Below are positions 43,325 through 52,522 of a DNA stretch of 64,000 bases, one piece after another. Made by a program: the position numbers and the translations under genes. The stretch is from an uncultured Paraprevotella sp. (lineage in GTDB: Bacteria > Bacteroidota > Bacteroidia > Bacteroidales > Bacteroidaceae). Position 1 is the stretch's first letter, and every line of letters begins with the position of its first letter. Below the pieces are notes generated by a model that saw nothing but the letters and a program-made list of their open reading frames with translations, was not told the DNA's origin and did not search any database. The stretch lies in contig CALULQ010000021.1 in NCBI GenBank assembly GCA_944321525.1, forward strand, positions 1-64,000, read 5' to 3'.

Positions 43325-44857
43325 TTATTTAGCATAACTTACGGCGCGGGTTTCACGGATGACCGTGATTTTCACTTGGCCGGGATATGTCATTTCGTCC
43401 TGAATCTTTTTGGCGATTTCGTTGCTGAGGCTTTCAGTCTGCTTGTCGTCTATCTTGTCGGCACCCACGATGACGCGCAGTTCTCGGCCGGCCTGGATGG
43501 CGTAGGTCTTTGTCACGCCGGGATAGCTCATGGCGATGTTTTCCAAATCGTTGAGGCGCTTGATGTAGGCTTCCACGATTTCGCGGCGGGCGCCCGGCCG
43601 TGCACCACTGATGGCATCGCACACTTGTACGATGGGAGCCAGCAGCGAGGTCATTTCCATCTCGTCGTGGTGTGCACCGATGGCGTTACAGATGTCCGGC
43701 TTTTCCTTGTATTTCTCAGCCAGTTTGGCGCCATAGATGGCATGCGGCATTTCGGGCTCCTCGTCGGGCACCTTGCCGATGTCGTGCAACAGTCCGGCGC
43801 GCTTGGCTTTCTTGGGATTCAAGCCCAGTTCGGAGGCCATGACGGCGCAGAGGTTGGCCGTTTCCCGGGCGTGTTGCAGCAGGTTCTGTCCGTAGCTGCT
43901 GCGGTATTTCATCTTGCCCACGATGCGCACCAGTTCGGGATGCAGGCCGTGGATGCCGAGGTCGATGGCGGTGCGTTTGCCGGTTTCGATGATTTCCTCT
44001 TCCACTTGTTTGGTCACTTTGGCCACCACTTCTTCGATGCGTGCAGGATGGATGCGCCCGTCGGATACCAGCTGGTGGAGGGCCAGGCGGCATATTTCGC
44101 GGCGTACGGGGTCGAAGGCAGAGATGACGATGGCCTCGGGGGTGTCGTCCACGACTATTTCCACGCCCGTGGCAGCCTCGAGGGCTCGGATGTTGCGCCC
44201 TTCGCGGCCGATGATGCGTCCTTTCACTTCGTCGTTGTCGATGTGGAAGACGGTGACGCTGTTTTCTATGGCTGTTTCGGTAGCCACGCGCTGTATGCTT
44301 TGGATGACGATGCGTTTGGCTTCCTTGTTGGCCGTGAGTTTGGCCTCGTCCATGATTTCGTTGATGTAGCTGGCCGCGTTGGTCTTGGCTTCGTCTTTGA
44401 GCGATTCCACGAGCCGTTCGCGTGCCTCGTCGGCGCTGAGCCCGCTGATGGCTTCCAGCTTTTCACGTTCCTGAGCCTCGAGCGCTTTCAGTTCTTCTTC
44501 GCGCCGCGCGAGCCCTTGCTGTTGGTTTTCCAGCCGTTTGCGGTCGTTTTCTATCTCGTTTTTCTTTCTGTTCAGTTCGTCTTGCCGTTGGTTCAGGCCC
44601 AGTTCGCGTTGCTTCAGCCGGTTTTCGTGCTGTTGTATTTGTTGGTTGCGCTGCTGCACTTCTTTTTCGAGTTCCGCCTTCTTGTTGAGGAACTTTTCTT
44701 TCACTTCGAGCAATTTCTTTTCTTTGATAACTTCGGCTTCTTTGCCCGCTTCTTCGATGATTTGCCGATATTTTCCGGTTGCCACGTATCGGAACACCGC
44801 GAATCCCGCGATGCATCCGGCAATGAGGCTGGCCGCTGCGATGATGATCTCTGTCAT
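43325..44857 (-). CDS. rny: Ribonuclease Y
   Basis: A 510-residue membrane-anchored endoribonuclease that initiates mRNA decay. An N-terminal transmembrane helix (about 3-22, [19 protein letters not shown]) is followed by a long coiled coil (about 30-190). A KH domain follows (about 195-265, [20 protein letters not shown]), then an HD domain (about 320-420) with the metal-binding [15 protein letters not shown] and [12 protein letters not shown]. Length is typical of RNase Y. Its gene lies 134 bases downstream of zapA on the same strand, with a structured RNA candidate between them. Confidence 0.95.
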   Translation of the reverse strand: MTEIIIAAASLIAGCIAGFAVFRYVATGKYRQIIEEAGKEAEVIKEKKLLEVKEKFLNKKAELEKEVQQRNQQIQQHENRLKQRELGLNQRQDELNRKKNEIENDRKRLENQQQGLARREEELKALEAQEREKLEAISGLSADEARERLVESLKDEAKTNAASYINEIMDEAKLTANKEAKRIVIQSIQRVATETAIENSVTVFHIDNDEVKGRIIGREGRNIRALEAATGVEIVVDDTPEAIVISAFDPVRREICRLALHQLVSDGRIHPARIEEVVAKVTKQVEEEIIETGKRTAIDLGIHGLHPELVRIVGKMKYRSSYGQNLLQHARETANLCAVMASELGLNPKKAKRAGLLHDIGKVPDEEPEMPHAIYGAKLAEKYKEKPDICNAIGAHHDEMEMTSLLAPIVQVCDAISGARPGARREIVEAYIKRLNDLENIAMSYPGVTKTYAIQAGRELRVIVGADKIDDKQTESLSNEIAKKIQDEMTYPGQVKITVIRETRAVSYAK

Positions 44858-44884
44858 AGACCTAGGGTTTAATAGTGAATAAAT

Positions 44885-44991
44885 ATGTATAAAGAATCAC
44901 GCACCGCTCTTCCCCTCCGCTTTGGCGGGTTGGGGTTCGAACAGTGCGTGTTGTTTCTCATCCTCCTTTGTCGAGCAGGATATGTTTTCTT
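44885..44991 (-). ncRNA. Structured RNA candidate between zapA and rny, possibly 6S RNA
   Basis: On the minus strand the gap contains an ATCCT...AGGAT hairpin, then a CACGCACTG / CGGTGCGTG stem enclosing CCCC...GCGGAGGGG pairing. Outer AAAGAA / TTCTTT could close the whole. Adjacency to zapA recalls the zapA-ssrS synteny known from proteobacteria, and the size is near that of short 6S RNAs. The long open-bubble duplex is not convincing by eye, so it could equally be a leader element of rny. Confidence 0.4.
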
Positions 44992-45306
44992 TCATTGTGC
45001 TTCCGTGCCCATGGCGTCTTCCAAGGTTTCCAGCATGCGCTTCATGCTTTCCACGAAAGGCTGCGTGTCATTGCGGAACTCGTTTTTTTTCAGCGAGAGC
45101 GCGATGCTCAGCGCGGCCATGCACAAATAGATGTCGTTGCCCTGTGCGGGGTATTGGGTGGCGTAGCTGTTGTATCGTTGGTTGATGAGTTTCTCCGCCG
45201 CCCGGTAGGCTTCCTCGTCTTCTCTCCGTATGGTGATGGAGAGGAGGCTTTGTCCCACTCTCAGGGTTATGTTTAAGTCCTCGCTTACTTCCATGTGTTT
45301 ACACAT
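44992..45306 (-). CDS. zapA: Cell division protein ZapA
   Basis: A 104-residue FtsZ-associated protein: the N-terminal beta-hairpin domain LNITLRVGQSLLSITIRREDEEAYRAAEKLINQRYNSY is the ZapA signature, followed by a helix YLCMAALSIALSLKKNE that forms the dimeric coiled coil. ZapA cross-links FtsZ filaments at the division site. It overlaps the upstream coiled-coil gene by 8 bases, so the two are translationally coupled. A structured RNA candidate lies just downstream. Confidence 0.9.
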   Translation of the reverse strand: MCKHMEVSEDLNITLRVGQSLLSITIRREDEEAYRAAEKLINQRYNSYATQYPAQGNDIYLCMAALSIALSLKKNEFRNDTQPFVESMKRMLETLEDAMGTEAQ

Positions 45307-45592
45307 TCAAGAGTGCGATGCACTTGTCTACTTCACGCACTAGCTTTGATAGTCTCGACTTTGCGTTTTCGATGTCGTTGCTGCTGATGTCGAGCATCTT
45401 GGCGATTTTCAAGTTGGCATAGTCCGACTGCAGGCGTCCCATTTGCTCGTTGAGCGAGCGGATGGTGTTTTCTTTTTCTTCCACCGTCCGGGCCAATGCG
45501 TTGTAACGTCCTTTCAAGGCTTTGTATTCGAGCGCCAGTTGCGTGACGCGCGCCTCCAATGTCCGTAGCAGTGCATTTTCTTCTGCCGTCAT
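45299..45592 (-). CDS. Coiled-coil protein coupled to zapA
   Basis: A 97-residue almost fully helical protein with heptad pattern (LLRTLEARVTQLALEYKALKGRYNALARTVEEKENTIRSLNEQM), no signal peptide and no known catalytic motif. Its gene overlaps zapA by 8 bases, so the products are made together. The size and coiled coil recall ZapB-like division proteins, which bind ZapA in other bacteria, but sequence similarity cannot be claimed. I infer a partner of ZapA. Confidence 0.8.
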   Translation of the reverse strand: MTAEENALLRTLEARVTQLALEYKALKGRYNALARTVEEKENTIRSLNEQMGRLQSDYANLKIAKMLDISSNDIENAKSRLSKLVREVDKCIALLNV

Positions 45593-45647
45593 ATTGCTTT
45601 CTCGTTACAAAATTAGGAAAAAACGTCTGATGTCCCAAATGTTTTTC

Positions 45648-46283
45648 CTATTTTTTCTCGTCCACGTCTTTGGGTTTGGGCTCTTTTTTTGCGAGCATGA
45701 CGATGTGGTAGACGTATTCGGTCATCCACGATTCGCTGTATCCCAGTCTCATTTGGTATTGCCGGATGTTCACGCAGGTGCGTCGCACGTTTTCGTCGCG
45801 CCAGTCGTTTTTGGTCATCACCTGGTGTATGGTTTTGGCGGTCATGCCGCGGAGAGCTTTGTGGAAGATGGAAGGCATGCGGAATTTCCATTGCATCAGG
45901 TTGCCCATCAGCATCATCAGGTCTTGACTGAATCCTTGGAACATGAGCAGGTATCCTCTCACGTCGTTGATGTTGCGGCAGTTGTGCTTGATGCTGGCGT
46001 CTATTTCCTTGAAAAAGCCCTCTTCCATGCCGTAGACGTCCATGAGCATGCTGCGGCAGCGCTTCCGTTCCCCGATGCCCAGCTTGTTGTTTACGGTGGG
46101 CACGTGCAATGTTTGCTTGAAGATGCGCAAGTCCGGCAGTGCGGAGAGGTTGCTGATGCCCATTTGCATGGCCATGACGGCTTGGTAATATACGCGGATG
46201 AGGGTCATGAAGTCTTCCATTCCGCCCACCCGTGTGGTTTCTTCTTGGGCAGCCTTGCCCATTAGTTTTGCTATGATACCCAT
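45648..46283 (-). CDS. Conserved hypothetical cytoplasmic protein
   Basis: A 211-residue Met-rich, basic, helical protein (MGIIAKLMGKAAQEETTRVGGMEDFMTLIRVYYQAVMAMQM; later MFQGFSQDLMMLMGNLMQWKF). I do not recognise the family. No signal peptide or clear transmembrane segment is seen, though amphipathic stretches could bind membrane. The start is taken at ATG 46283 because the upstream frame runs into the promoter. Two near-identical promoters lie in tandem upstream (46321-46351 and 46409-46439). It lies 55 bases upstream of the coiled-coil/zapA pair on the same strand, so joint expression is possible. Confidence 0.75.
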   Translation of the reverse strand: MGIIAKLMGKAAQEETTRVGGMEDFMTLIRVYYQAVMAMQMGISNLSALPDLRIFKQTLHVPTVNNKLGIGERKRCRSMLMDVYGMEEGFFKEIDASIKHNCRNINDVRGYLLMFQGFSQDLMMLMGNLMQWKFRMPSIFHKALRGMTAKTIHQVMTKNDWRDENVRRTCVNIRQYQMRLGYSESWMTEYVYHIVMLAKKEPKPKDVDEKK

Positions 46284-46320
46284 TCTGTTTCTTTTTGTTC
46301 GTTGAGTTTGTTTCTCGGTG

Positions 46321-46351
46321 CAAAGATAGTGCAAGCCGAGAGAAATGCAAA
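46321..46351 (-). promoter_or_regulatory. Conserved-spacer promoter P1 of the 45.6-kb hypothetical gene
   Basis: On the minus strand TTTG (46351-46348), 19 bases, TATCTTTG (46328-46321). The spacer ends GGCTTGCAC, as at truA and the HAD gene. Confidence 0.75.
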
Positions 46352-46408
46352 ATAAAAGTAAGTGAAACGCACTTTTATTTTCATATCCGATGCGCCGCCT
46401 GTCTTATC

Positions 46409-46439
46409 CAAAGATAGTGCAAGCCGGGAGGAATGCAAA
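46409..46439 (-). promoter_or_regulatory. Conserved-spacer promoter P2, tandem copy
   Basis: A second copy of the same element, TTTG (46439-46436), 19 bases, TATCTTTG (46416-46409), 88 bases upstream of P1. It ends 30 bases from repeat R2. Confidence 0.65.
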
Positions 46440-46469
46440 ATAAAAGTAAGCGAAACGCACTTTTAGGCT

Positions 46470-47205
46470 CAGTAGAAAATCAGTGGGGGAACCGGCTACA
46501 ACACCCGTGTCGGATTGTCACCCAAGCGCGGAATTTCCTGTCAGAAAGAAAGGTTCTCCTCTTGCTTCCGTGTTTCAATGTCAGGACGAACCGCCGCAAA
46601 AAGGAGCCGGACTGTTAAAAAACGGGTGGAGAAACTGTTTGTATGGAGCATTTCTCCGTCCCGGCGGTCGTTTTTTGCCTGAAAAAACAGAAACGCTTTC
46701 CGCAAAGAAATGAACCGCCTTCCGCAAAGACGAAACTTTTTTGCCGCAAGGCAGTTCCTGCGGGTGCAGAAAGGCGGGAAAAACAAGGCTTCGGAGGCCT
46801 TTTCCCGCTCTGGATGGAGTCCGCCCGCGCGCAAACCCCGTTTGTCCTTTTGCAAGCCATTCTCCTCGCGGGACTGACGCGGGGGACGGGTTCCGGCCGC
46901 ACGGCGTTCCGTGGCGGACGGCAAAATGTCGCAGGAACCGGCTTTCGGCTTTCATCCTGCATTTCCCTGGGTGCGTGAGGTTCGCGTATTTCCGTTCTGT
47001 TTCCGTCCCGCGTCCGTTTGCGCGGTTCTCGCAGGGGCTGTCTTGACGTTTTGACAGAATGTTATTGGGGAACTTGTTGCTGTCTGCCGGCCTTTTGGCG
47101 CCTTCGCGACAGGAGGCCTGTGGTGCCACCGAAACATGCAAGGGAGTTTCCGGGGGCCGTCTTTCTACCCATCCCGGAATCGCTGAAATATACGGCTGTC
47201 CCCAC
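46470..47205 (+). repeat. 736-bp dispersed repeat, copy R2
   Basis: It is colinear with R1 (25496-26231) over its full length and in the same orientation. The conserved blocks include TGTTAAAAAACGG, GTTTGTATGGAGCATTTCTC, TTTTTTGCCGCAAGGCAGTT and GCTGAAATATACGGCTGTCC. Flanks outside the element are unrelated to those of R1, which defines its ends sharply. Confidence 0.85.
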
Positions 47206-47235
47206 TTTCATGTTCGCATGTGCGCGGGGTGGGGC

Positions 47236-47285
47236 ATACATTGAAGGGGAAGTGCAGGCCATGCCGCACTTCCCCTTCAATGTAT
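47236..47285 (-). terminator. Long hairpin downstream of rfbA
   Basis: ATACATTGAAGGGGAAGTGC (47236-47255) pairs perfectly over 20 bases with 47266-47285, with a 10-base loop, 16 bases after the rfbA stop. No T run follows on the minus strand, so it may protect the mRNA end rather than terminate. Confidence 0.6.
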
Positions 47286-47301
47286 CTCGCTTGTCTGCCG
47301 T

Positions 47302-48183
47302 TCAGGGCTGCTCTTCGCTCAACCGCATGAGGTATTGCCCGTATTGGTTCTTGAGCATGGGGCGTGCCACTTCGCGCAGTTTCTCCGCGTCGATCCATCC
47401 TTGCCGGTAGGCGATGCCTTCCAGGCAAGCCACTTTCAGTCCTTGCCGTTTTTCGATGACTTCAATGAATGTGGAGGCTTCCGAGAGGCTGTCGTGTGTG
47501 CCGGTGTCGAGCCAGGCGAATCCCCGGCCCAGTGTTTGCACCCTCAGCCGTTTTTCGGCCAGATAGGCTTGGTTCACCGTGGTGATTTCCAGTTCGCCCC
47601 GGGCCGAAGGCTTGATGTGCGCCGCGATGTCCACCACGTTGTTGGGATAGAAGTAGAGTCCCACCACGGCATAGTTGCTTTTCGGCTTGGCCGGTTTCTC
47701 TTCGATGCTCAGGCAGTTGCCCTCTTTGTCGAATTCCGCCACGCCGTAGCGTTCCGGGTCGTTCACCCAATAACCGAATACGGTGGCTTTTCCTTCCTGT
47801 TCGGCGTGCGCCACGGCCTCGCGCAGCATGGCTGTGAAGCCCGCCCCGTGGAAGATGTTGTCGCCCAGCACCAGGCACACGCTGTCGTCGCCGATGAAGT
47901 CGCGGCCGATGATAAAGGCCTGCGCCAGTCCGTCGGGCGATGGCTGTTCGGCATATTCGAAGTGTACGCCGAAGTCACTGCCGTCGCCCAGCAGGCGGCG
48001 GAATCCGGGCAGGTCGTGCGGTGTGGAGATGACGAGAATGTCGCGGATGCCGGCCAGCATCAGCACCGACACGGGATAGTAAATCATGGGCTTGTCGAAG
48101 ATGGGGAGCATTTGTTTGCTCACGCCCTTGGTGATGGGGTAGAGGCGCGTGCCCGAGCCTCCGGCCAATACTATACCTTTCAT
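47302..48183 (-). CDS. rfbA: Glucose-1-phosphate thymidylyltransferase
   Basis: A 293-residue nucleotidyltransferase that makes dTDP-glucose, the precursor of dTDP-rhamnose and other deoxysugars. Signatures are [65 protein letters not shown] and [11 protein letters not shown]. Length is normal. ATG 48183 starts at the nucleotide-binding loop; the open frame further upstream overlaps the stop region of the preceding gene. The rfbB, rfbC and rfbD genes are not in the window. It follows the sugar transferase by 23 bases and is likely co-transcribed with it. Confidence 0.95.
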   Translation of the reverse strand: MKGIVLAGGSGTRLYPITKGVSKQMLPIFDKPMIYYPVSVLMLAGIRDILVISTPHDLPGFRRLLGDGSDFGVHFEYAEQPSPDGLAQAFIIGRDFIGDDSVCLVLGDNIFHGAGFTAMLREAVAHAEQEGKATVFGYWVNDPERYGVAEFDKEGNCLSIEEKPAKPKSNYAVVGLYFYPNNVVDIAAHIKPSARGELEITTVNQAYLAEKRLRVQTLGRGFAWLDTGTHDSLSEASTFIEVIEKRQGLKVACLEGIAYRQGWIDAEKLREVARPMLKNQYGQYLMRLSEEQP

Positions 48184-48206
48184 AATGTTTATGTCGTATT
48201 TGGGGG

Positions 48207-49613
48207 TTAATATGCGTTTTCTTCGTTGTGCTTGATCATGTTGGTCAGCGTGCGCCACATGATGCGCAGGTCGAGGCTGAAGGTCCAGTTTTCCACATAC
48301 CAGATGTCGGCCTTCACGCGGCTTTCCATCTGCGCCACGGTTTTGGTTTCACCCCTGAATCCTTGCACTTGCGCCCATCCCGTGATGCCAGGCTTCACCA
48401 GATGGCGCACCATGTAGCGGCGTATCAGCCGCGAGTATTCTTGGGTGTGGAGCAACATGTGTGGCCGTGGTCCCACGAGGCTCATGCTGCCTTTGAACAC
48501 GTTGATGAATTGCGGGAACTCGTCGATGTTCGTCTTGCGCATGAAGTCGCCGAACTTGAACTTGCGGGGGTCGTCCTTGGTGGCTTGCAGGCGGTCGGCG
48601 TCTTTGTTCACATGCATGCTGCGGAACTTGAGGCAGTTGAATTCCTTGCCGTCCAGTCCGTTGCGCTTCTGCTTGAAGAAGATGGGGCCGGGGCTTTGTA
48701 TCTTGATGATGATGCCGGCCACGAGGCACACGATGGGGAACACCGTCAGCAGGAATATGCCGGAGACGAAGATGTCGAACAGGCGTTTCATGGCGCGGTT
48801 CACGGGGTCTTGCAACGGCTCGTTGCGCACGCTCAGCAGCATCGTGTTGCCCAAGTGCGACAGTTCCATCCGTTTGGTCAGGAATTCCAGGAACACCGGC
48901 AGGGCGTAGAAACGTATCATGTGGTCTTCGCAGTAGCGGAAGATTTCCTCCGTTTCGGCCGTGTAGTCCGTGTCGGGCACCATGTAGAGGTCGCTCACTT
49001 CGGGATGCTGTTTCAGGTAGTCCATCACGTGCGTGCGGTCGCCCAAGTTGGGGATGTCCATGTCTTCCGGCAGTTCTTTGCGCGTGAAAATGCCCAGAAT
49101 CTTGAAGCCGTAGGAGTGGTCGTTGAGCGTGCGGTAGACGTCGGCCAGGTTCCACGGGTGGCCCACCAGCACCACGTATCTCAGGTTCATGCCCTTTAGG
49201 CGGCTGTTCTTCAGGTACTGGTGTATCAGGCTGCGCTCGGCGTAGAGCAGGCAGAAGAAGAGGCTCGCCCCGATGAATATCTCCTTGGTTTGCACCTCCA
49301 GCGTGCGTATCAGCCCCAAGGCAGCCACCATGAAGAGCGTCTGCAGGCACACCGTGAAGGCCGTCCGGCCCAGGATGTCGTTGCCGTGCACCATGCGCTT
49401 CAGGAATACCGGCGGGGCGAAGTAGAAGGTGGGGAAGATGGTGAGTGCGCAAATGAGCATCTCCACTTTCAGATGGTAGGGGAAATGGCAGGCTTGCAAA
49501 AGCCCGTGTCCGTAGGCGAATGCCACCCAATAGCTGAGCATGAGCAACACAATGTCGTTGCATATCACAGCGGCTTTTGCGATGTTGGATTCTTCCAGGT
49601 TCTTTATCTTCAT
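48207..49613 (-). CDS. Undecaprenyl-phosphate sugar phosphotransferase (WcaJ/WbaP-type, long form)
   Basis: A 468-residue membrane protein. Four to five N-terminal helices (about 15-130) precede a CoA-binding-like Rossmann region ([18 protein letters not shown], about 145-230). A hydrophobic helix at about 275-300 ([22 protein letters not shown]) leads into the catalytic domain. This has [45 protein letters not shown] and [10 protein letters not shown]. The enzyme primes polysaccharide synthesis with a hexose-1-phosphate. It is a second, longer version of the transferase at 31.4 kb. ATG 49613 is chosen over a TTG two codons upstream. Confidence 0.92.
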   Translation of the reverse strand: MKIKNLEESNIAKAAVICNDIVLLMLSYWVAFAYGHGLLQACHFPYHLKVEMLICALTIFPTFYFAPPVFLKRMVHGNDILGRTAFTVCLQTLFMVAALGLIRTLEVQTKEIFIGASLFFCLLYAERSLIHQYLKNSRLKGMNLRYVVLVGHPWNLADVYRTLNDHSYGFKILGIFTRKELPEDMDIPNLGDRTHVMDYLKQHPEVSDLYMVPDTDYTAETEEIFRYCEDHMIRFYALPVFLEFLTKRMELSHLGNTMLLSVRNEPLQDPVNRAMKRLFDIFVSGIFLLTVFPIVCLVAGIIIKIQSPGPIFFKQKRNGLDGKEFNCLKFRSMHVNKDADRLQATKDDPRKFKFGDFMRKTNIDEFPQFINVFKGSMSLVGPRPHMLLHTQEYSRLIRRYMVRHLVKPGITGWAQVQGFRGETKTVAQMESRVKADIWYVENWTFSLDLRIMWRTLTNMIKHNEENAY

Positions 49614-49759
49614 GTTCAAGTCCTATATTTGAGGTTGGTTTTAGTGGGTGCGAATGTATACAAATTTTAGGAATTTTACAAAAAATGTAGGGATAAAAAC
49701 AGATATGAACCGAAATGAACCGCAATATAGTGCTTTTTAAGAACTATTTTGCTTATTTA

Positions 49760-49791
49760 TTTGTGCTGTACGTAAAAGATTCCTACTTTTG
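49760..49791 (+). promoter_or_regulatory. Promoter of the tyrosine autokinase gene
   Basis: TTTG at 49760-49763, 20 bases, TACTTTTG at 49784-49791, then a 49-base AT-rich leader to ATG 49841. Confidence 0.75.
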
Positions 49792-49840
49792 CACCTTAGT
49801 ACGATGTATATAAGCTATTGCAATAACAAACAAAAGAGAT

Positions 49841-52333
49841 ATGTCCAACAAACCCATTCAAACCAACGAGGCGGCGGAGGAACAAGGTTCCGGCCTGAAT
49901 TACCGCGAAATCCTCGATGCCGTCATCTTGCATTGGCATTGGTTCGCCATTTCCATTTTCGGCTGTTTGCTTATCGCGTTCTTATACCTTAGATATAAGG
50001 CGCCCATGTATTCCACCTGGACCGAAGTGCTGGTCAAGGAAGACGACCCCTATTCGTCGCGCAGCATGCGCGGAGGGGCGTTGGCCGATTTCACCCAGCT
50101 GGGTATCCTGACGAACAGCAACGGCTTCGACAACGAAGTCGAGATCCTGAGCAGCAAGACGCTTTCGCGCCGTGCCGTGACCAATCTCAAGCTCTATGTG
50201 CGCTATGCCCTCGACGGCACGGTGCGCGACGAGGAGCTCTATCTCAATTCACCCGTGCTGGCCGACATGTCCGATGTCTATCTCGACACGCTCGCCATGC
50301 CCGTATTCTTGGAAATCAAGCAGTTGGCCGAGGGTGGCTACCATCTGAAGGGCGAAGCCCTGGAAGAGGAGTTCGAAGCCGACATCAAGTCGTTCCCCAT
50401 GCAGGTGAAGACACCTTCCGGGTGGGTCACTCTCCGGCAGAACCCCGACACCACCTGCACTTTCGACGGCCGCGCCCTGCGCATCTATATCTTCAAGCCG
50501 TCCATCATGGCCGAGATGTTCATGCAGGCCACGACCATCGAGCCGGTCAGCAAGCAGACCACCATCGCCCGCATCACGCTCGAAGACACGCAGCGCCAAC
50601 GGGCGGAGGACTATCTCAACGAGTTGATCCGCGTGTATAACGAGGACGCCAACGAGGTGAAGAACGAGGTGGCGCTCAAGACGGAGGCTTTCGTCAACAA
50701 GCGCATCCAGATCATCGATGCCGAACTGGGCACCACGGAGTCCGACCTGGAAATCTATAAGAAGAGGAACCAGCTGGTCAACCTCACTTCCGACGCCGAA
50801 GCCACATATAAAGGTATGGAGAACTATCAGAACCAGCAAATCGAACTGCAGACGCAGATGATGCTGGTCAAGTCGCTCAAGGAGTATGTGGACAACCCCA
50901 ACAACTACATGGAAGTCATTCCCGCCAACCTGGGACTGACCGACCCAGGCCTGAACTCGCTCATCGCGGACTACAACACCAAGGTGGTGGAGCGCCACCG
51001 TTTGCTGAAGACCGCGCCGGAGTCGTCGCCCGTCGTCGTGTCGGCCACTAACGCCATCGCGTCCCTCTATCCGGGCATACGCCACTCCTTGTCGTCGGTG
51101 TATGAGAACCTGCGCGTGCAGAAGCGCAACGTCGACGACCAGTACAACCTCTTCGTGGGCCGCCTCTCCAGCGCGCCGACGCAGGAGCGCGTGCTGACCG
51201 ACATCGAGCGCCAGCAGTCCGTCAAGGCCGCCCTCTACCAGATTTTGCTCCAGAAGCGCGAGGAGAACGCCATCTCTTTGGCCTCCACCGTAGACAAGGC
51301 GCAGGTCATCGACGCTCCTGAGAGCAGCATCCGGCCCATTTCGCCGAAGAAGAAGCTCGTGGCCCTCGTGGCCCTCGTGCTGGGCGTGGCCATCCCTGCC
51401 GGTCTCATCTATTTGCTCAACCTGTTGCGCTACCGCATCGAAGGGCGCAACGACATTGAGAAGCTCACCGACCTTTCCATCTTGGCCGACATCTTCGTGG
51501 CCGGCGAACTGAAGGAGGGGCAGCGGGCCATCGTGGTGCGCGAGAACACCAACGACATGATGGAGGAGACGTTCCGCACCCTGCGCACCAACCTCAGCTT
51601 CGTGGTCAAGCGCAGCGAGAAGGTGCTGCTCTGCACGTCCATGATTCCGGGCGAGGGCAAGACTTTCATCTCCACCAACTTGGGCATGAGCATGGCGCTC
51701 ATGGGTCGCAAGGTGCTGGTGGTGGGGCTTGACATCCGCAAGCCGCGTCTGGCCAAGCTCTTCGGACTGACGACGGGCCACCATGGCCTGACCACCTATC
51801 TGGCCGGCGAGGACAGTTCGGACGAATTCCTGCGCGAGCAGATATTCAATTCCGGCATGCACGCCAACCTCGACGTCCTGCCTGCGGGATTGATTCCGCC
51901 CAACCCGGGAGAGCTGATCACGTCCGAACGACTGGACCACGCCTTTGCCCGTTTCCGCGAGTGGTACGACCTTATCATCGTCGACACGCCGCCCGTGGGC
52001 CTCGTGAGCGACACCTTGCTGCTCGGCCGTCTGGCCGATGCTACCTTGGTGGTATGCCGTTGCGACTACTCGCTCAAGCGCAACTTCTCCATGTTGAACC
52101 AGTTGCATGAGGAAGGCAAACTGCCCAAGATGAACCTCGTGCTCAACGGCGTGGACTTGAAGCAGCGCAAGTACGGTTATTACTACGGTTACGGCAACTA
52201 CGGCCGTTACGGTCGCTACGGTTCATACGGCACGTATGGCGCCTATGGCCATAGCGGTTACGGCAAGGAGCAGGCCCACGGCAAATATCTCCGTGAGGAC
52301 AGTGTGGGCGGTGACGATAAGAAGAAAAAGTAA
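49841..52333 (+). CDS. Polysaccharide biosynthesis tyrosine autokinase (Wzc/BY-kinase)
   Basis: An 830-residue inner-membrane protein that couples chain-length control to tyrosine phosphorylation. A Wzz-type N-terminal part has a helix at about 28-48 (WHWFAISIFGCLLIAFLYL). A periplasmic coiled coil (about 240-490) is followed by a second helix (about 505-525). The cytoplasmic kinase (about 590-780) has Walker A SMIPGEGKTFIS, Walker A' LVVGLDIRKPRL and Walker B LIIVDTPPVG. The C-terminal tail contains about 15 Tyr in YG-repeats (YYYGYGNYGRYGRYGSYG), the autophosphorylation cluster. It starts a plus-strand unit divergent from the sugar transferase/rfbA pair. Confidence 0.94.
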   Translation: MSNKPIQTNEAAEEQGSGLNYREILDAVILHWHWFAISIFGCLLIAFLYLRYKAPMYSTWTEVLVKEDDPYSSRSMRGGALADFTQLGILTNSNGFDNEVEILSSKTLSRRAVTNLKLYVRYALDGTVRDEELYLNSPVLADMSDVYLDTLAMPVFLEIKQLAEGGYHLKGEALEEEFEADIKSFPMQVKTPSGWVTLRQNPDTTCTFDGRALRIYIFKPSIMAEMFMQATTIEPVSKQTTIARITLEDTQRQRAEDYLNELIRVYNEDANEVKNEVALKTEAFVNKRIQIIDAELGTTESDLEIYKKRNQLVNLTSDAEATYKGMENYQNQQIELQTQMMLVKSLKEYVDNPNNYMEVIPANLGLTDPGLNSLIADYNTKVVERHRLLKTAPESSPVVVSATNAIASLYPGIRHSLSSVYENLRVQKRNVDDQYNLFVGRLSSAPTQERVLTDIERQQSVKAALYQILLQKREENAISLASTVDKAQVIDAPESSIRPISPKKKLVALVALVLGVAIPAGLIYLLNLLRYRIEGRNDIEKLTDLSILADIFVAGELKEGQRAIVVRENTNDMMEETFRTLRTNLSFVVKRSEKVLLCTSMIPGEGKTFISTNLGMSMALMGRKVLVVGLDIRKPRLAKLFGLTTGHHGLTTYLAGEDSSDEFLREQIFNSGMHANLDVLPAGLIPPNPGELITSERLDHAFARFREWYDLIIVDTPPVGLVSDTLLLGRLADATLVVCRCDYSLKRNFSMLNQLHEEGKLPKMNLVLNGVDLKQRKYGYYYGYGNYGRYGRYGSYGTYGAYGHSGYGKEQAHGKYLREDSVGGDDKKKK

Positions 52334-52350
52334 GTCCGCACCTTAATTAT

Positions 52351-52396
52351 ATTAAAATCCCCCGATGGCGCTCGGCCGCCATCGGGGGATTTTAAT
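52351..52396. terminator. Bidirectional terminator after the autokinase gene
   Basis: A 20-bp perfect stem (52351-52370 with 52377-52396) across the loop CTCGGC. The ends are AT-rich (ATTAAAAT / ATTTTAAT). Confidence 0.85.
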
Positions 52397-52522
52397 GTCC
52401 GTCCACAGTCCGCGGCCCTCCCCGTGCTATCGCTTTTTAGGCACAAATGCCATAGCCGATACATCAGTTCTTGTGCCCTTCTGTTTCCCTGTTTGTTCCA
52501 TTGGCTTTGTTTCTGCGTCTCG

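Larger units (their letters stand above)
46284..47301. other. Intergenic region with tandem promoters, repeat R2 and hairpin
   Basis: This 1018-base stretch holds two promoter-element copies, the 736-bp repeat R2 and a 20-bp-stem hairpin at the rfbA end. I see no convincing gene in it. Confidence 0.6.

Noticed and set aside
43256..44872. 538-codon plus-strand open frame opposite rny
   Set aside because: Antisense shadow of RNase Y, starting inside a terminator.
50249..52108. 619-codon minus-strand open frame opposite the autokinase gene
   Set aside because: Antisense shadow; the plus-strand gene has full kinase motifs.
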